Made by a program: the position numbers and the translations under genes. The notes under the pieces were generated by a model, which searched no databases, was not told the origin of the DNA, and saw only the letters and a program-made list of their open reading frames with translations. This document shows positions 17,591-30,903 of a stretch of DNA of 64,000 nt, piece by piece (the stretch's first letter is position 1; every line of letters starts with the position of its first letter). The stretch is from NCBI RefSeq assembly GCF_014652095.1, contig NZ_BMYD01000005.1, positions 186,001 through 250,000 of the forward strand, given 5' to 3'. The DNA comes from Cognatilysobacter bugurensis (lineage in GTDB: Bacteria; Pseudomonadota; Gammaproteobacteria; Xanthomonadales; Xanthomonadaceae).

Positions 17591-19570
17591 CTACTCGTCC
17601 AGCAACGCCCGGATCGCCGCGAGTCCCGCGGCCGCCCGTTCCTGCTTGCGCTCGGCATCGGCGACGGGATCGGCGCCGTCGCGCTGCAACTCGGACGCCG
17701 GCAGCTCGTCGAGAAACCGGCTCGGCTTGAGGCGCAGCGTGTCGCCCCACTTCTGCGCGACCTTCGAATACGACAGCCACAGCTGCTCTTTCGCGCGTGT
17801 GATACCAACGTACATCAGGCGCCGTTCCTCATCGAGGCGGCCTTCGTCGAGGCTGGCCTCGTGCGGCAGCGTGCCGTCTTCGAGGCCGACGATGAACACG
17901 TAGCGGAACTCCAGACCCTTCGAGGCGTGCAGGCTCATGAGCCGCACCTGGTTGCCGGCATCGCCCTTGTCTGCATGCGAGAGCAGCGCGAGCGAGGCGG
18001 CGAGCTCGCCCGGGCCCGCATTGCGTGCGCCGTCGAACCACTCCGCGAGCTCCTCGATGTTCTGCTTGCGGCGCTCGAACATCGCCTGGTCCTTGCACTG
18101 CTCGCGGATCGCACGCAGCAGGCCGCTGCGTTCGGCGAGCTCGCGCACGAGCTCGGCCGGCGACAACCTCGCGGCGTCAGCGCGGAGCTTGCGCACGATC
18201 TGCATGAAGCCGTCGAGCGCGTTCGCCGCACGCGGGGTGAGTTGCTTGAGCGCGCCGACCGATTCCGCAGCGCGCGACATCGGCATATGCGCGCCGTGCG
18301 CAAGTTCCGCAAGTTTGGACAGCGTCGTCGCGCCGACTTCGCGCTTCGGCGCCTGCACGGCGCGCAAGAATGCGGCGTCGTCATCGGGGTTGGCGATCAG
18401 ACGCAGCCAGCTCAGCGCGTCCTTGACCTCGCCGCGCTCGAGAAACGCGGTGCCGCCGCTCAGGTGGTACGGAACGCGCAGAAGCTGCAGCGATTTCTCA
18501 AGCGCGCGCGACTGGAAATTGCCGCGGAACAGGATGCAGAAATCGCTCCACGGCGCGCGCTTGGCCGTGGCGATGAACTGGATTTCGGCCGCGACTTTTT
18601 CCGCTTCGTGCGTCGCGTCGCGACACTCCCAGATGCGGATGCGCTCGCCGTCGGCCTGGTCCGACCACAGCGTCTTCGGATGCTCGTGCGGGTTGTTCGC
18701 GATCAGCGCGTTCGCCGCGCGCAGCACGCGGTTGGAGCAGCGGTAATTCTGTTCGAGCTTGACGATGCGCAGCGTCGGGTAGTCCTTGCCGAGCTGCAGC
18801 AGGTTGTCCGGATTGGCCCCACGCCAGGCGTAGATCGACTGGTCGTCGTCGCCGACGCAGGTGAACAGCCCCTTCGGGCCCGCAATCGCCTTCAGCAGGC
18901 GGTACTGCGCGTCGTTCGTATCCTGGCACTCGTCGACGAGCAGGTAGCCGATGCGTTCGCGCCATGCGAGGCGCGTGTCTTCGCTGGCTTCGAGCAACTG
19001 CACCGGCAGCCGGATCAGGTCATCGAAATCGACCGCGTTGAACGTGGTCAGTCGACGCTGGTAGAGGTCGTAAACCGTTGCGGCCTCCACCTCGCGCGGG
19101 CTGCGCGCTTCCCTCATCGCCTCGTCGGGCGAAAGCCCCGCGTTCTTCGCACGCGAGATCAGGCCGCGGGCCGCATCGATCACATCGGGCTTGCTGCCGG
19201 CCGGCATCAGGTCCTTGATCTGCGCGTTCGAGTCGTCGCTGTCGAACACGGAAAACCCGCGACGCAAACCGGCCTTCTCGTGCTCGATCTGCAAAAAGCG
19301 CAGGCCGAGCGCGTGGAACGTGCACACGGTGAGGCCGTCGGCCGCGTCGCCCTTGATGCGCTTCGCCACGCGCTCGCGCATTTCCTTCGCGGACTTGTTC
19401 GTGAACGTGATCGCGGCGATGCGCTTGGCCGGCATGATCCGCGCGGTGATCAGGTGCGCGATTTTCTCGACGATCACGCGCGTCTTGCCGCTGCCGGCGC
19501 CGGCGAGCACGAGCAGGGGGCCGTCGGTGTGCAGGACGGCTTCGCGTTGCGGGGGGTTGAGGCCGTGCAT
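17591..19570 (-). CDS. rep: ATP-dependent DNA helicase Rep
   Basis: 659-residue superfamily 1A 3'-5' helicase that restarts or clears replication forks. Seen in order: Q-motif LNPPQREAV at the N-terminus, Walker A AGAGSGKT near 25, motif Ia TFTNKSAKEM, motif II DECQDTN near 220, motif III GDDDQSIYAWRGA, motif IV with QNYRCSNRVL, motif V LMSLHASKGLEF near 560, and motif VI ERRLMYVGITRAKEQL near 600. The length and the absence of a long C-terminal tail favour Rep over UvrD or PcrA. The start at 19570 (MHGLNPPQ) is where family members begin. The frame upstream to 19864 is spurious. Confidence 0.95.
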   Translation of the reverse strand: MHGLNPPQREAVLHTDGPLLVLAGAGSGKTRVIVEKIAHLITARIMPAKRIAAITFTNKSAKEMRERVAKRIKGDAADGLTVCTFHALGLRFLQIEHEKAGLRRGFSVFDSDDSNAQIKDLMPAGSKPDVIDAARGLISRAKNAGLSPDEAMREARSPREVEAATVYDLYQRRLTTFNAVDFDDLIRLPVQLLEASEDTRLAWRERIGYLLVDECQDTNDAQYRLLKAIAGPKGLFTCVGDDDQSIYAWRGANPDNLLQLGKDYPTLRIVKLEQNYRCSNRVLRAANALIANNPHEHPKTLWSDQADGERIRIWECRDATHEAEKVAAEIQFIATAKRAPWSDFCILFRGNFQSRALEKSLQLLRVPYHLSGGTAFLERGEVKDALSWLRLIANPDDDAAFLRAVQAPKREVGATTLSKLAELAHGAHMPMSRAAESVGALKQLTPRAANALDGFMQIVRKLRADAARLSPAELVRELAERSGLLRAIREQCKDQAMFERRKQNIEELAEWFDGARNAGPGELAASLALLSHADKGDAGNQVRLMSLHASKGLEFRYVFIVGLEDGTLPHEASLDEGRLDEERRLMYVGITRAKEQLWLSYSKVAQKWGDTLRLKPSRFLDELPASELQRDGADPVADAERKQERAAAGLAAIRALLDE

Positions 19571-19670
19571 GGCAACTGCGGGGCTGCGGCGCGCCATGGT
19601 AGCCGTCTTCGCGTCGCTCGACGCGAGGACGGCGCCACACTTGCAACAGCAGGCCGGAGGGTGTCCGCCC

Positions 19671-20414
19671 TCAGCGTGCCCGCTGCACCTTGCCCACCTT
19701 GACGTTGCCGACCAGCACCGCGCGCAGCGCGACGTCCTGCTGCTTCCAGTAGTCGGCAAAGTTCGTGCGCGCCCGCGCGTAGAAGTCGTTCTGTGACATG
19801 GCGGAATCGGGCTTGTTGCCCCGTTGCGGGCAGTCCAAGCGTGGCGGCGGCTGGCCGCCCCCAAAGCTCACGCTCATGATGCCGCTGTCCCCACCTGCGC
19901 GGCTGCCCGTCTTGCTCCTTGAGAAGCGTGCGATCTGGTGTTCCGTGCGACGCATCGCAACGGCGTCACCGTAGCGCTCATACACGGCCGGGCCCGCTTC
20001 AGTCACGCGCTTCTGCTCCTCAGGGCTCAGCTTGGCCCAGAGTTGCTCCCGATACGCGAGCAGTGGCTCGCTGGTGCCCCGCTCGGCCGCGAGGTCGGCC
20101 CAGATATAAGCGAGCACCGGATCGCTTGGGCCGCCTTCGCCGCTCTGGTGCATGACGCTCAACAGGTACTGCGACGGCTTGTCCCCGAAGTAAGCCGCCC
20201 GCTCGAAGTACTCCCGCGCTTCGGCATGCCGCCCGTTGCTGTAGGCCCACAACCCATGCCAGCGCGACCGCTCATTGGGGTGGCCGGCCGCGTGGCTGAT
20301 CGCAGTTTGGTAGGTTTCGAGATCGAGGTGGATGCGTTCCTTCGCAGACGCAGCGGACATGCCGCTTCCGAACGTCACCGACATCAATACGCATACGGCG
20401 AGGGCGTGCTTCAT
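19671..20414 (-). CDS. Secreted Sel1/TPR-repeat protein of unknown function
   Basis: 247 residues. The signal peptide (MKHALAVCVLMSVTFGSGMSAASA) is cleaved about residue 24. Two or so Sel1-like helical repeats occupy about 55-115 (GLWAYSNGRHAEAREYFERAA, then DPVLAYIWADLAAERG). A Glu/Lys/Arg-rich helix follows at 115-150, and the C-terminal third is poorly structured. Sel1 repeats bind partner proteins; nothing indicates which one. A lower-GC leader (20415-20460) with TA-rich bases may hold its promoter. Not linked to either neighbour. Confidence 0.7.
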   Translation of the reverse strand: MKHALAVCVLMSVTFGSGMSAASAKERIHLDLETYQTAISHAAGHPNERSRWHGLWAYSNGRHAEAREYFERAAYFGDKPSQYLLSVMHQSGEGGPSDPVLAYIWADLAAERGTSEPLLAYREQLWAKLSPEEQKRVTEAGPAVYERYGDAVAMRRTEHQIARFSRSKTGSRAGGDSGIMSVSFGGGQPPPRLDCPQRGNKPDSAMSQNDFYARARTNFADYWKQQDVALRAVLVGNVKVGKVQRAR

Positions 20415-20593
20415 GGTCTACCTTTCCTTGTAGAGTGATATTTCGCTTTACCTATAACTAATCGACGTGTCAACAGGGGGCTTTCGGCCGCATCGCGGAA
20501 GCGCGGTCCGCCTGGTGCAGACATGGCGGCTGGTGGGCTGCTGGACACACCTGGCCCATATAGCAAAGGGCGTCGGGCCTCTAGAATTTCGCT

Positions 20594-21211
20594 ATGGCCA
20601 AGCTCTACTTCTATTTCTCGGCGATGAACGCCGGCAAGACCACGACGCTGCTGCAGTCGGCGCACAACTACCGCGAGCGCGGCATGCGGGCCTTGATCCT
20701 CACGCCGAACCTCGACGACCGGGCGGGCGTCGGCGTGGTCGCCTCGCGCATCGGCTTGCGCGCCGACGCGACCGCGTTCGCGCAAGCGCAGGATCTCGAG
20801 GCGCTCGTGCGTGCGAACGTCGACGCGCACGGCGCGCTCGGCTGCGTGCTCGTCGACGAGGCGCAGTTCCTCTCGCGCGAGCAGGTCTGGCAGCTCAGCG
20901 AGGTGGTCGACGCGTTGCATGTGCCGGTGCTGTGCTACGGGCTGCGCACGGACTTCCGCGGCGAGCTGTTCGAAGGCAGCCAGCACCTGCTCGCGTGGGC
21001 CGACGAGATCAGCGAGATCAAGACGATCTGCCACAGCGGCAAGAAGGCGACGATGACCGTGCGCGTGGACGCGCAGGGGCGTGCGGTGCAGGCCGGGCCG
21101 CAGGTCGAGATCGGTGGCAACGAGCGTTACGTGTCGGTGTCGCGCGCGGAGTTCAAGAAGGTGACGCGCGGCGAGGGCGCGATTGCGCCGCTGCAGCCGG
21201 ACCTGTGGTGA
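20594..21211 (+). CDS. tdk: Thymidine kinase
   Basis: 205-residue type II thymidine kinase that phosphorylates deoxythymidine for salvage. The P-loop is [12 protein letters not shown] (about residues 9-20), the metal-binding DEAQFL near 88, and the lasso/substrate loop ends in [10 protein letters not shown] near 178. The usual zinc-binding Cys pairs are incomplete: [10 protein letters not shown] has one Cys where zinc forms have C-x2-C, and the second pair is absent. This is therefore the zinc-poor variant. It is a single gene with an AAGCTC-type lead and no obvious operon partners. Confidence 0.93.
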   Translation: MAKLYFYFSAMNAGKTTTLLQSAHNYRERGMRALILTPNLDDRAGVGVVASRIGLRADATAFAQAQDLEALVRANVDAHGALGCVLVDEAQFLSREQVWQLSEVVDALHVPVLCYGLRTDFRGELFEGSQHLLAWADEISEIKTICHSGKKATMTVRVDAQGRAVQAGPQVEIGGNERYVSVSRAEFKKVTRGEGAIAPLQPDLW

Positions 21212-21378
21212 GGCGATAGGCCGGCGCGGCCGCGGGGGACCGCCGTGGCGCGGGCGGTGCGCGCAGCGCTTCCGGCCCGACATGCGGGCCCCGGGATTAC
21301 GTCATGCGCTTGGCTCCCCGCCAGTCGATCGACCATCGCGCTGCGGTCCGCAGCGACCCAGGGGCCGACAGCACGGAC

Positions 21379-23854
21379 TTACGAGCCCCGCGCCTCGACA
21401 CCTTCCAGCGGCGAATCGACCGCGGCCCGCGCGGTGCCGAGGCTCGCATCGATCTCAGCGAGCAAGCGCCGTGCGGCCACCGTCAACGCGTGCTTCTCGC
21501 CGTGCCGCGCACGACGCAGCGCCACCGCCTGCTGCACGAGCGGGCGCGCCAGTGCGTCGCGGCCCGTCGCGTGCAGCAACTCGCCCAGTTCGATCTGCAC
21601 TTCGGCGACTTGGTCGGGATCGCCGCCGCGGCGGCTGATCGCGAGCGCCTCGCGCAATGAGGTCTCCGCCGCGCCGACTTCGCCGCGCTGGCGCTGCACG
21701 CGCGCGAGCGCACGGTGGCTGTTGCGCAGCTCGGCATGGCCGGCGCCGTGGCGTGCCACGAGGGCGCGGTGGTAGCCCTCGAGCTCGCGCGCGGCCGGGC
21801 CGTAGCGGCCCTGCACGAGCAGCACGTCGCCGAGTTCGTGACGCACCGCGAGCGTGGTCGGGTGCCGGTCGCCGCTGATGTCGGTGGCGAGCGCATACGC
21901 GGCGCGCAGCTCGCGCTCGGCGGTGCAGACCGGCGAGGCGCCGGGCGATCGACACCAACAGCGGATGCCGCTCGCCGGCTTCGCTCAGCAGCTGCTCGCG
22001 CGCGGCCTCGTAGGCGCGGATCGCCGCCGCGGTGTCGCCGGCATCGGCGCTGAGGCTGGCCAGATCGAGCCGGCTGTCGACTTCGCCAATGGCGGAGCCC
22101 GTGTCGCTCTTGCGCAGCGTGAGCGCTCGTTCGAACAGCACGCGTGCGAGCTGCCGTTCTCCGACGAGCTGCCGGCAGCGGCCGAGCTGCGAATAGAACT
22201 CCGCGGCCTGCGGCGGCAGCTGCGCCTGTTCGCGCCGTGCGGTCGCGAGCTCGGGCGCCATGAGGTCCACGCACGCCTGCGGCTCGCCGAGCCGGCGCAG
22301 CATTTCGCCGCGCAGCGCGAGCGATTCGAGCTGCAGGCTCACCGGGATGTCCTCGGTGATGTCGATGATCGCCGCCTGCCGATCGAGCAGCGCATGCGCC
22401 TGTCGGTAATCGCCGAGCCCGGCGCGCAGGCGCGCGACCACGCCGAGCAGTTCGGCGCGCGCGCGCGGCTGGCGGGCAAGCTCGCGGTCGCCGCGCTCGA
22501 CGGCGGCGTCGAGCAGGCTCGGCAGGTCGATCGCGCCGTCCTCGGGCATGCCGCCGGCGTGTTCGAACAGGCCGACCATGAAGTCCTGCATCGCCTGTGC
22601 ACGCGCCGCCTCGGTGACGGCTTCGCGCGCCTGCCACGCGACGATGCCGAGCGCGAGGCCGAGCACGGTGGCGGTCATCGTGCCGGCCGCGAGCGCCCAG
22701 CGGTGGCGCACTACGTACTTGCGCATCCGGTAGCCCAGGCTCTGCGGGCGCGCATGCACCGGTCGTCCGGCCTCGAAGCGCTGCAGATCGAGCGCGAGCG
22801 CTTCGACGGAGGGGTAGCGGTGCTCGGGCCGCTTGGACAGCGTCTTGAGCACGATGTTGTCGAGATCGCCCGACAGGTAGCGCGCGAGCCGCCGCATCGC
22901 GGTCGGGTCCGCGGTCTCGCCCTCACCGCGGCGAAGCACCGTCTGCGACGGGCGCAGCGGGTCGACCGCGAGAATCGCCTCTTCCCACTCGGCGTCGGTG
23001 TTGCGCTTGAGGCGGTACGGCTTGCACTCGGTCAGCAGCTCGTAGAGCACGACGCCGAGCGAATAGACGTCGGTCATCGTAGTGACCGGCTCGCCGCGGA
23101 TCTGCTCGGGCGCGGCGTAGTGCAGCGTGAACGCGCGCATGCCGGTGCGCGTTTGCTCGATCACCGGCGCTTCGCCGTCGAGCAGCTTCGCGATGCCGAA
23201 ATCGAGCAGGCGCACTTCGCCCGCGGGCGTCACGAGGATGTTCGACGGTTTGAGGTCGCGGTGGACGATGAGGTTCGCGTGCGCGTGGCTCACCGCGTCG
23301 CAGATCTGCTGGAACATGCGCAGGCGCGCATCGACTGGGGTGCCGTGCCGTTTGCAGTAATCCGTGATCGGCTCGCCGTCGACGTACTCGAGCGCGAGGT
23401 AGGGCACGTTTTCGGCGATGCCCGCATCGAGCAGGCGCGCGATGTGCGGGTGCGCGAGCCGCGCAAGGATTTCGCGCTCGCGAGTGAATCGCAGCCGCAG
23501 GTTCGGGTCGGCGATGCCGGGGCGCAGCAGCTTCAGCGCGACCCGGCGCTGGTACAGCCCGTCCGCGCGCCCGGCGAGCCAGACCTGGCCCATGCCGCCT
23601 TCGCCGATCATCCGTTCGAGCCGGTACGGGCCGACGACACTGTCCGCGCGCAGCCCGGCGGTGATCTGCGGGACGATCGGTTCTTCGAGGAAGTCGCTCT
23701 CCGATTCCTCGAGCGCGATCAGCGCTTCGAGTTCGGCGGCAAGCGCCGCGTCCTCGCGACCGATCTCGGCCAGGCGACGCACGCGCGCGGCCGCTTCGAG
23801 CTCGATGAGCTCATCGAGCAGCGGAGACAGGCGTTGCCAGCGTTCGGCGTCCAT
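21379..23854 (-). CDS. Membrane Ser/Thr protein kinase with TPR sensor domain (frameshifted)
   Basis: PknB-type kinase: GEGGMG loop at 84-89, Lys108 in VALKLL, catalytic HRDLKPSN (His198-Asp200) and DFG Asp218, then a transmembrane helix at about 386-408 and a TPR-rich extracellular part. The reading frame breaks at about 21940-21985. Before it the TPR sequence reads ...HPLLVSIARRLAG. Afterwards the kinase frame becomes an Arg-rich run ending at 21455, while the TPR sequence (CTAERELRAAYALATDISG..., then HELGDVLLVQGRYGPAARE) continues one frame over to 21379. One extra base, or two missing, explains it: a sequencing error or a real mutation. Kinase, TM and about the first two thirds are unaffected. 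It follows an ECF sigma gene on the same strand. Confidence 0.85.
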
Positions 23855-23982
23855 GGCGTGCGGTCAGCCGACCGGTGCGGTCGTATGCAGCATGCGCGCC
23901 CGGCGCGCGTCCAAGGCACGGGCGTTCTGTCGCGAATCGGCCCGGTGCGCAGTGCGTCCGACGAACGGCGCCATGGCGCGTT

Positions 23983-24558
23983 TCAGCCGGCCGGTTCGTC
24001 GCGCAGCGAGGCGAGCAGGAACATGCGCGCCTTCTGCCAGTCGCGTCGGATGCTGCGCTCGGAGCGCTTGAGCAGCGCCGCGATTTCGAGCTCCGACAGG
24101 CCGGCGAAGTAACGCAGCTCGACCACCTGCGCGAGGCGCTTGTCGACCTGCGCGAGGCGCGTCAGCGCGGTGTCCAGGCCGAGCGTTTCCTCGTCCAGGC
24201 GCAGCCCGCCTTCGATGTCTTCGGGCAGGTCGGTCACGCGGTGCAGGTCGCCGCCGCGCTTTTGCGCCATGCGCTGGCGTGCGTAATCGACGACGACCGA
24301 GCGCATCGCCGACGCGGCGTACGCGAAGAAGTGCGCGCGGTCATCGAACTGCGCCTCGCGGCGGCCGATGAGCTTGAGGTAGGCCTCGTGCACCAGCGCG
24401 GTCGCATCGAGCGTGTGCCCGTGTTGGCCGGCCAATTGGCGCCGGGCCATTGAATGCAGCTCTTGGTACAGCGTCGCGAGCACGCGATCGAGGGAGCCGC
24501 GATCACCGCCGCGGGCAGCGTCGAGCAGCATCGTGATGTCGGCGCTGGCGGTGGTCAT
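23983..24558 (-). CDS. ECF-family RNA polymerase sigma factor paired with the kinase
   Basis: 191 residues. Region 2 is at about 20-90 (LYQELHSMARRQL, ATALVHEAYLKL, FFAYAASAMRSVVVDYAR) and region 4 at about 130-185 (VVELRYFAGLSELEIAALLKRSERSIRRDWQKAR). The start at 24558 follows AGGA; an earlier ATG at 24600 lacks one. No anti-sigma gene is present. Instead the next gene, 128 bp downstream on the same strand, is a Ser/Thr kinase. Kinase-linked ECF groups such as ECF43 (EcfK-PknS of Xanthomonas citri) are activated by phosphorylation, so the same logic is inferred here. Target promoters are unknown. Confidence 0.88.
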   Translation of the reverse strand: MTTASADITMLLDAARGGDRGSLDRVLATLYQELHSMARRQLAGQHGHTLDATALVHEAYLKLIGRREAQFDDRAHFFAYAASAMRSVVVDYARQRMAQKRGGDLHRVTDLPEDIEGGLRLDEETLGLDTALTRLAQVDKRLAQVVELRYFAGLSELEIAALLKRSERSIRRDWQKARMFLLASLRDEPAG

Positions 24559-24651
24559 AGGGGGGTCCTGCTGCAGTGTGGCGCGGACTATAGCGCGCAA
24601 ATTTTTCCTTCCCTATGCATGAGCTTCACGCATGGCCGGGCTTGAACGCGT

Positions 24652-25476
24652 TCAGCGTTGGCAGCGCGCGCACCACACGGTCGCGCGTTGCGCGAGCGGC
24701 GCATGGCGCAGTGCAGCGCCGCAACGACGGCATGCCTCGCCCTCGCGGCCGTACACGAGCAGCTCCTGCTCGAAATAGCCCGGCGCACCGTCGGGGCTGA
24801 TGAAATCGCGCAGCGTCGTGCCGCCGCGTTGAATCGCATACGCGAGGATGCGTTTGATCGCCTGGGCCAATGCGACGTAGCGCTCGCGCGAGACGCGCCC
24901 GGCCGCGCGCGTGGGTGAGATGCCGGCCGCGAACAGCGCTTCGGCCGCGTAAATATTGCCGACGCCGACGACAATCGCCTGGTCCATGAGGAACACCTTG
25001 ACCGGCGCGCGTCGGCCGCGGCTGCGCACGAACAGATAATCGCCGTCGAACGCATCCGACAACGGCTCCGGCCCGAGCCCGGCGAGCAGCGGGTGGACGG
25101 TGCCCGTCGGCTGCCAGAGCAGGCAGCCGAAGCGCCGCGGGTCGTTGAACCGCAACACCTCCGGTGCGTCTCCCCGCGGCTCGAGCGCGAGGTCGACGTG
25201 GTCGTGCGTGCGCACCGGCGTGGCCGCGGGCAGCACGCGCAGGCTGCCGGACATGCCCAGGTGCAGCAGCGCGCTGCCGGCAGCGGTGTCGAGCAGCAGG
25301 TATTTCGCGCGGCGGCGGACCGCGTCGATGCGGTGGCCGGGCAATACGGCCGTGATTTCCGGCGGGATCGGCCAGCGCAGGTCCGGCCGGCGCAGCGTCG
25401 CGCCGAGCACGCGGCGTCCCGTCAGGTGCGGCGCGAGGCCCGCGCGCGTGGTTTCGACTTCGGGCAGTTCAGGCAT
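24652..25476 (-). CDS. mutM: Formamidopyrimidine-DNA glycosylase MutM (Fpg)
   Basis: 274-residue bifunctional glycosylase/AP lyase that removes 8-oxoguanine and formamidopyrimidines. The N-terminal MPELPEVE supplies the catalytic Pro after Met removal plus Glu. Lys in RRAKYLLLD and the helix-two-turn-helix [12 protein letters not shown] are intact. The C-terminal zinc finger is C-x2-C-x16-C-x2-C (CRRC...CARC) and ends the protein as usual. It is monocistronic, and the start has no alternatives. Confidence 0.97.
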   Translation of the reverse strand: MPELPEVETTRAGLAPHLTGRRVLGATLRRPDLRWPIPPEITAVLPGHRIDAVRRRAKYLLLDTAAGSALLHLGMSGSLRVLPAATPVRTHDHVDLALEPRGDAPEVLRFNDPRRFGCLLWQPTGTVHPLLAGLGPEPLSDAFDGDYLFVRSRGRRAPVKVFLMDQAIVVGVGNIYAAEALFAAGISPTRAAGRVSRERYVALAQAIKRILAYAIQRGGTTLRDFISPDGAPGYFEQELLVYGREGEACRRCGAALRHAPLAQRATVWCARCQR

Positions 25477-25647
25477 GGGCCGATGCTAGGCGAACGCGGC
25501 CGGGCGCACGTCGAGATGCCGCCGCTGCCGCGCCAACCCTCACATAGCTGAGCGCCGCCCGGTGGCGTAACACGCTTTTGAGAGTTGCGATGGCATCATC
25601 CTTCACGCACGCGCCATCGCGCGTCGCCCTGTCTCCGGAGTCACGTA

Positions 25648-26832
25648 ATGCCCGCTTCCCTGCTCGACTTCCTTGCCGGCGGCCTGCTTCAGGCCGGCTG
25701 GGGTGCGTTGTTGCTGTACCTGCTCGTCGTCACGCAGCTGACGATCTTCTCGGTCACGCTCTACCTGCACCGCAGCCAGGCGCATCGGTCGGTGGACTTC
25801 CACCCCGCGCTTGCGCATTTCTTCCGCTTCTGGACGTGGCTGACCACGTCGATGATCACGAAGGAGTGGGCGGCGATCCACCGCAAGCACCACGCGAAGT
25901 GCGAAACCGAGGAAGACCCGCACAGCCCGCAGATCAAGGGCATCAAGACCGTGTTCTGGCGCGGCGCCGAGCTCTACCGCGGCGCGCGTGCGCAGCGCGA
26001 GGACATCGAGAAGTACGGCAAGGGCTGCCCGGACGACTGGATCGAGCGCAAGCTCTACACCCCGTACGCCACGATGGGGCCGGTGCTGCTGCTGTTCGTG
26101 AACTTCGCGCTGTTCGGTTTTGCCGGCGTCGCAATATGGGCGATCCAGATGGCGTGGATCCCGTTCTGGGCCGCCGGCGTCATCAATGGACTCGGCCACT
26201 GGTGGGGCTATCGCAACTTCGAGACCACCGACAAGGCGACGAACATCTCGCCGTGGGGCATGTGGATCGGCGGCGAAGAGCTGCACAACAACCACCATGC
26301 ATTCCCGTCGTCGGCGAAGTTCGCGCTGCGCAAGTTCGAGTTCGACATCGGCTGGTTCGCGATCAAGTCACTCGAAAAGGTCGGCCTGGCCAAGGTGCTG
26401 CGTGTCGCGCCGGCGCTCGACGTGCGTCCGAACATTGCGATGCCGGACGCCGAGACGCTCAAGGCGCTGCTCGCGATCCGCTTCCAAGCGATGACCGACT
26501 ACTACCGCACCGTCACGCTGCCGGCGCTGCGCTCGCAGCACGAGAACCTGCCGCGTGCGCTGCGGGCGGCGCTCGCTGACGGCGGCCGTTGGCTCGACGA
26601 CGACAAGCGCGCACGCCTGCAGGCGTGGCTCGACGAGCGCCCGCAGATGGCGACGCTCGCCGAGTACCGCGCCAAGCTCGCCCAGGTGCTCGACGAGCGC
26701 TCGAACGATGCGCAGGCCACGCTTGCGAAGCTCCACGCCTGGTGCGCCGAAGCCGAGGCATCGGGTATCCGCTCGCTCGAGGCGTTCTCGCAACGCCTCA
26801 AGGGCTACCGTCTCGCGCCGACGCATGCGTAA
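25648..26832 (+). CDS. Acyl-lipid/acyl-CoA delta-9-type fatty acid desaturase
   Basis: 394-residue integral-membrane di-iron desaturase that introduces a double bond in fatty acyl chains. The three His boxes are HRSQAH (about residue 40), HRKHH (about 80) and HNNHH (about 215), with four transmembrane helices around them. The C-terminal 130 residues are charged and helical, longer than in minimal bacterial SCD homologues. The start at 25648 has a GGAG 9 bp upstream. Probable role: making monounsaturated fatty acids aerobically for membrane fluidity. An intrinsic terminator follows 27 bp after the stop, inside the next gene. Confidence 0.92.
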   Translation: MPASLLDFLAGGLLQAGWGALLLYLLVVTQLTIFSVTLYLHRSQAHRSVDFHPALAHFFRFWTWLTTSMITKEWAAIHRKHHAKCETEEDPHSPQIKGIKTVFWRGAELYRGARAQREDIEKYGKGCPDDWIERKLYTPYATMGPVLLLFVNFALFGFAGVAIWAIQMAWIPFWAAGVINGLGHWWGYRNFETTDKATNISPWGMWIGGEELHNNHHAFPSSAKFALRKFEFDIGWFAIKSLEKVGLAKVLRVAPALDVRPNIAMPDAETLKALLAIRFQAMTDYYRTVTLPALRSQHENLPRALRAALADGGRWLDDDKRARLQAWLDERPQMATLAEYRAKLAQVLDERSNDAQATLAKLHAWCAEAEASGIRSLEAFSQRLKGYRLAPTHA

Positions 26833-27211
26833 GCGCATGCCGGCTCGACGGGCACCGGAACCCGCGCGGCGACGCGCGGGTTTTTTCTGCGCGGTCGTCT
26901 GCCTGTGCTTGGGGATGTCCTCCGCAGTGCAGGCACAGGTGCGTGGCACGGCCGACTATCTCGCGCGCATGGACGCCGACGCCGACGGCCGCGTGTCGCT
27001 GCCTGAATACCAAGCCTGGCTCGGCTACGCGTTCGAGCGGATGGACCGCGACGGCGACGGCGTGCTCAGCGCGGGCGAGCTGCCGGGCGGACGCGGTGAG
27101 CCCGTGCGCCTCGACGCGCACCGGCAGGCGCTCGCCGAGGCATTCGCACGGCAGGACCGCGACCGAAGCGGCTTTCTCGACGCTCGCGAGCTGGCCGCGC
27201 CGCCGCGTTAA
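26825..27211 (+). CDS. Small secreted EF-hand calcium-binding protein
   Basis: 128 residues. An Arg-rich n-region and hydrophobic core (FFCAVVCLCLG) ending in VQAQ look like a Sec signal cleaved about residue 38. Three EF-hand loops follow: D50-E61 (DADADGRVSLPE), D74-E85 (DRDGDGVLSAGE) and D111-E122 (DRDRSGFLDARE). All have Ca-ligating Asp/Glu at positions 1, 3, 5 and 12, except that the third has Ser at position 5. ATG at 26825 overlaps the desaturase stop; ATG at 26837 is also possible. Neither has a good ribosome-binding site, so translation may depend on reinitiation. A terminator hairpin sits inside codons 12-20. Role unknown; likely a periplasmic calcium sensor or buffer. Confidence 0.7.
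   Translation: MRKRMPARRAPEPARRRAGFFCAVVCLCLGMSSAVQAQVRGTADYLARMDADADGRVSLPEYQAWLGYAFERMDRDGDGVLSAGELPGGRGEPVRLDAHRQALAEAFARQDRDRSGFLDARELAAPPR
26859..26886 (+). terminator. Intrinsic terminator inside the EF-hand gene start
   Basis: Ten-bp stem AACCCGCGCG (26859-26868) with CGCGCGGGTT (26873-26882), GCGA loop, then a T-run from 26881 to 26886. It would stop transcription of the upstream desaturase. Because it falls within the signal-peptide codons of the EF-hand ORF, that gene would be made only by read-through or from a promoter placed before it. Confidence 0.8.
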
Positions 27212-27370
27212 CCGGCCGGGCGCGGCGCCCCGGGCACGCGACGTAACGTCGCTGAATCATCAGCGCCGCGTGAAATGTTGCAGCACGGAAACATCGTGCT
27301 CGGAAGTGTGGGATAAACGAGGCACGCGTCGCCTTTTCGGGCGCGCCTCTACCCCACGCAGGAGTGTCGA

Positions 27371-28744
<1,374 letters not shown>

Positions 28745-28764
28745 TCGCCCGTCCATGCTCCATC

Positions 28765-28795
28765 GAAGCCCGGCCTACGCCGGGCTTCTTTTTTT
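28765..28795 (+). terminator. Intrinsic terminator after the second subtilase
   Basis: Perfect 10-bp stem GAAGCCCGGC (28765-28774) with GCCGGGCTTC (28779-28788), CTAC loop, seven T (28789-28795). Confidence 0.92.
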
Positions 28796-28977
28796 GCGGG
28801 AGACGAAACGCTCACAGGCCGAAGCGGGCGGCAGGGCCATCGTGCAGCGCCGAGCGCGGTGATCCGCACTTCCTGTCGAGCGGCCCCGCTGGCAAGCGGG
28901 CCAGCCGCGGCCGCACCGCTCGTGCGGGCATGCGGCAGACTGGCTCTCCCCAGCCGCCGGCCCGGAGCGCCACGCCC

Positions 28978-30903
<1,926 letters not shown>

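Noticed and set aside
21455-21940. Annotating the kinase frame to its own stop as a real C-terminus
   Set aside because: The tail is Arg/Ala noise, whereas another frame continues the TPR sequence to 21379.
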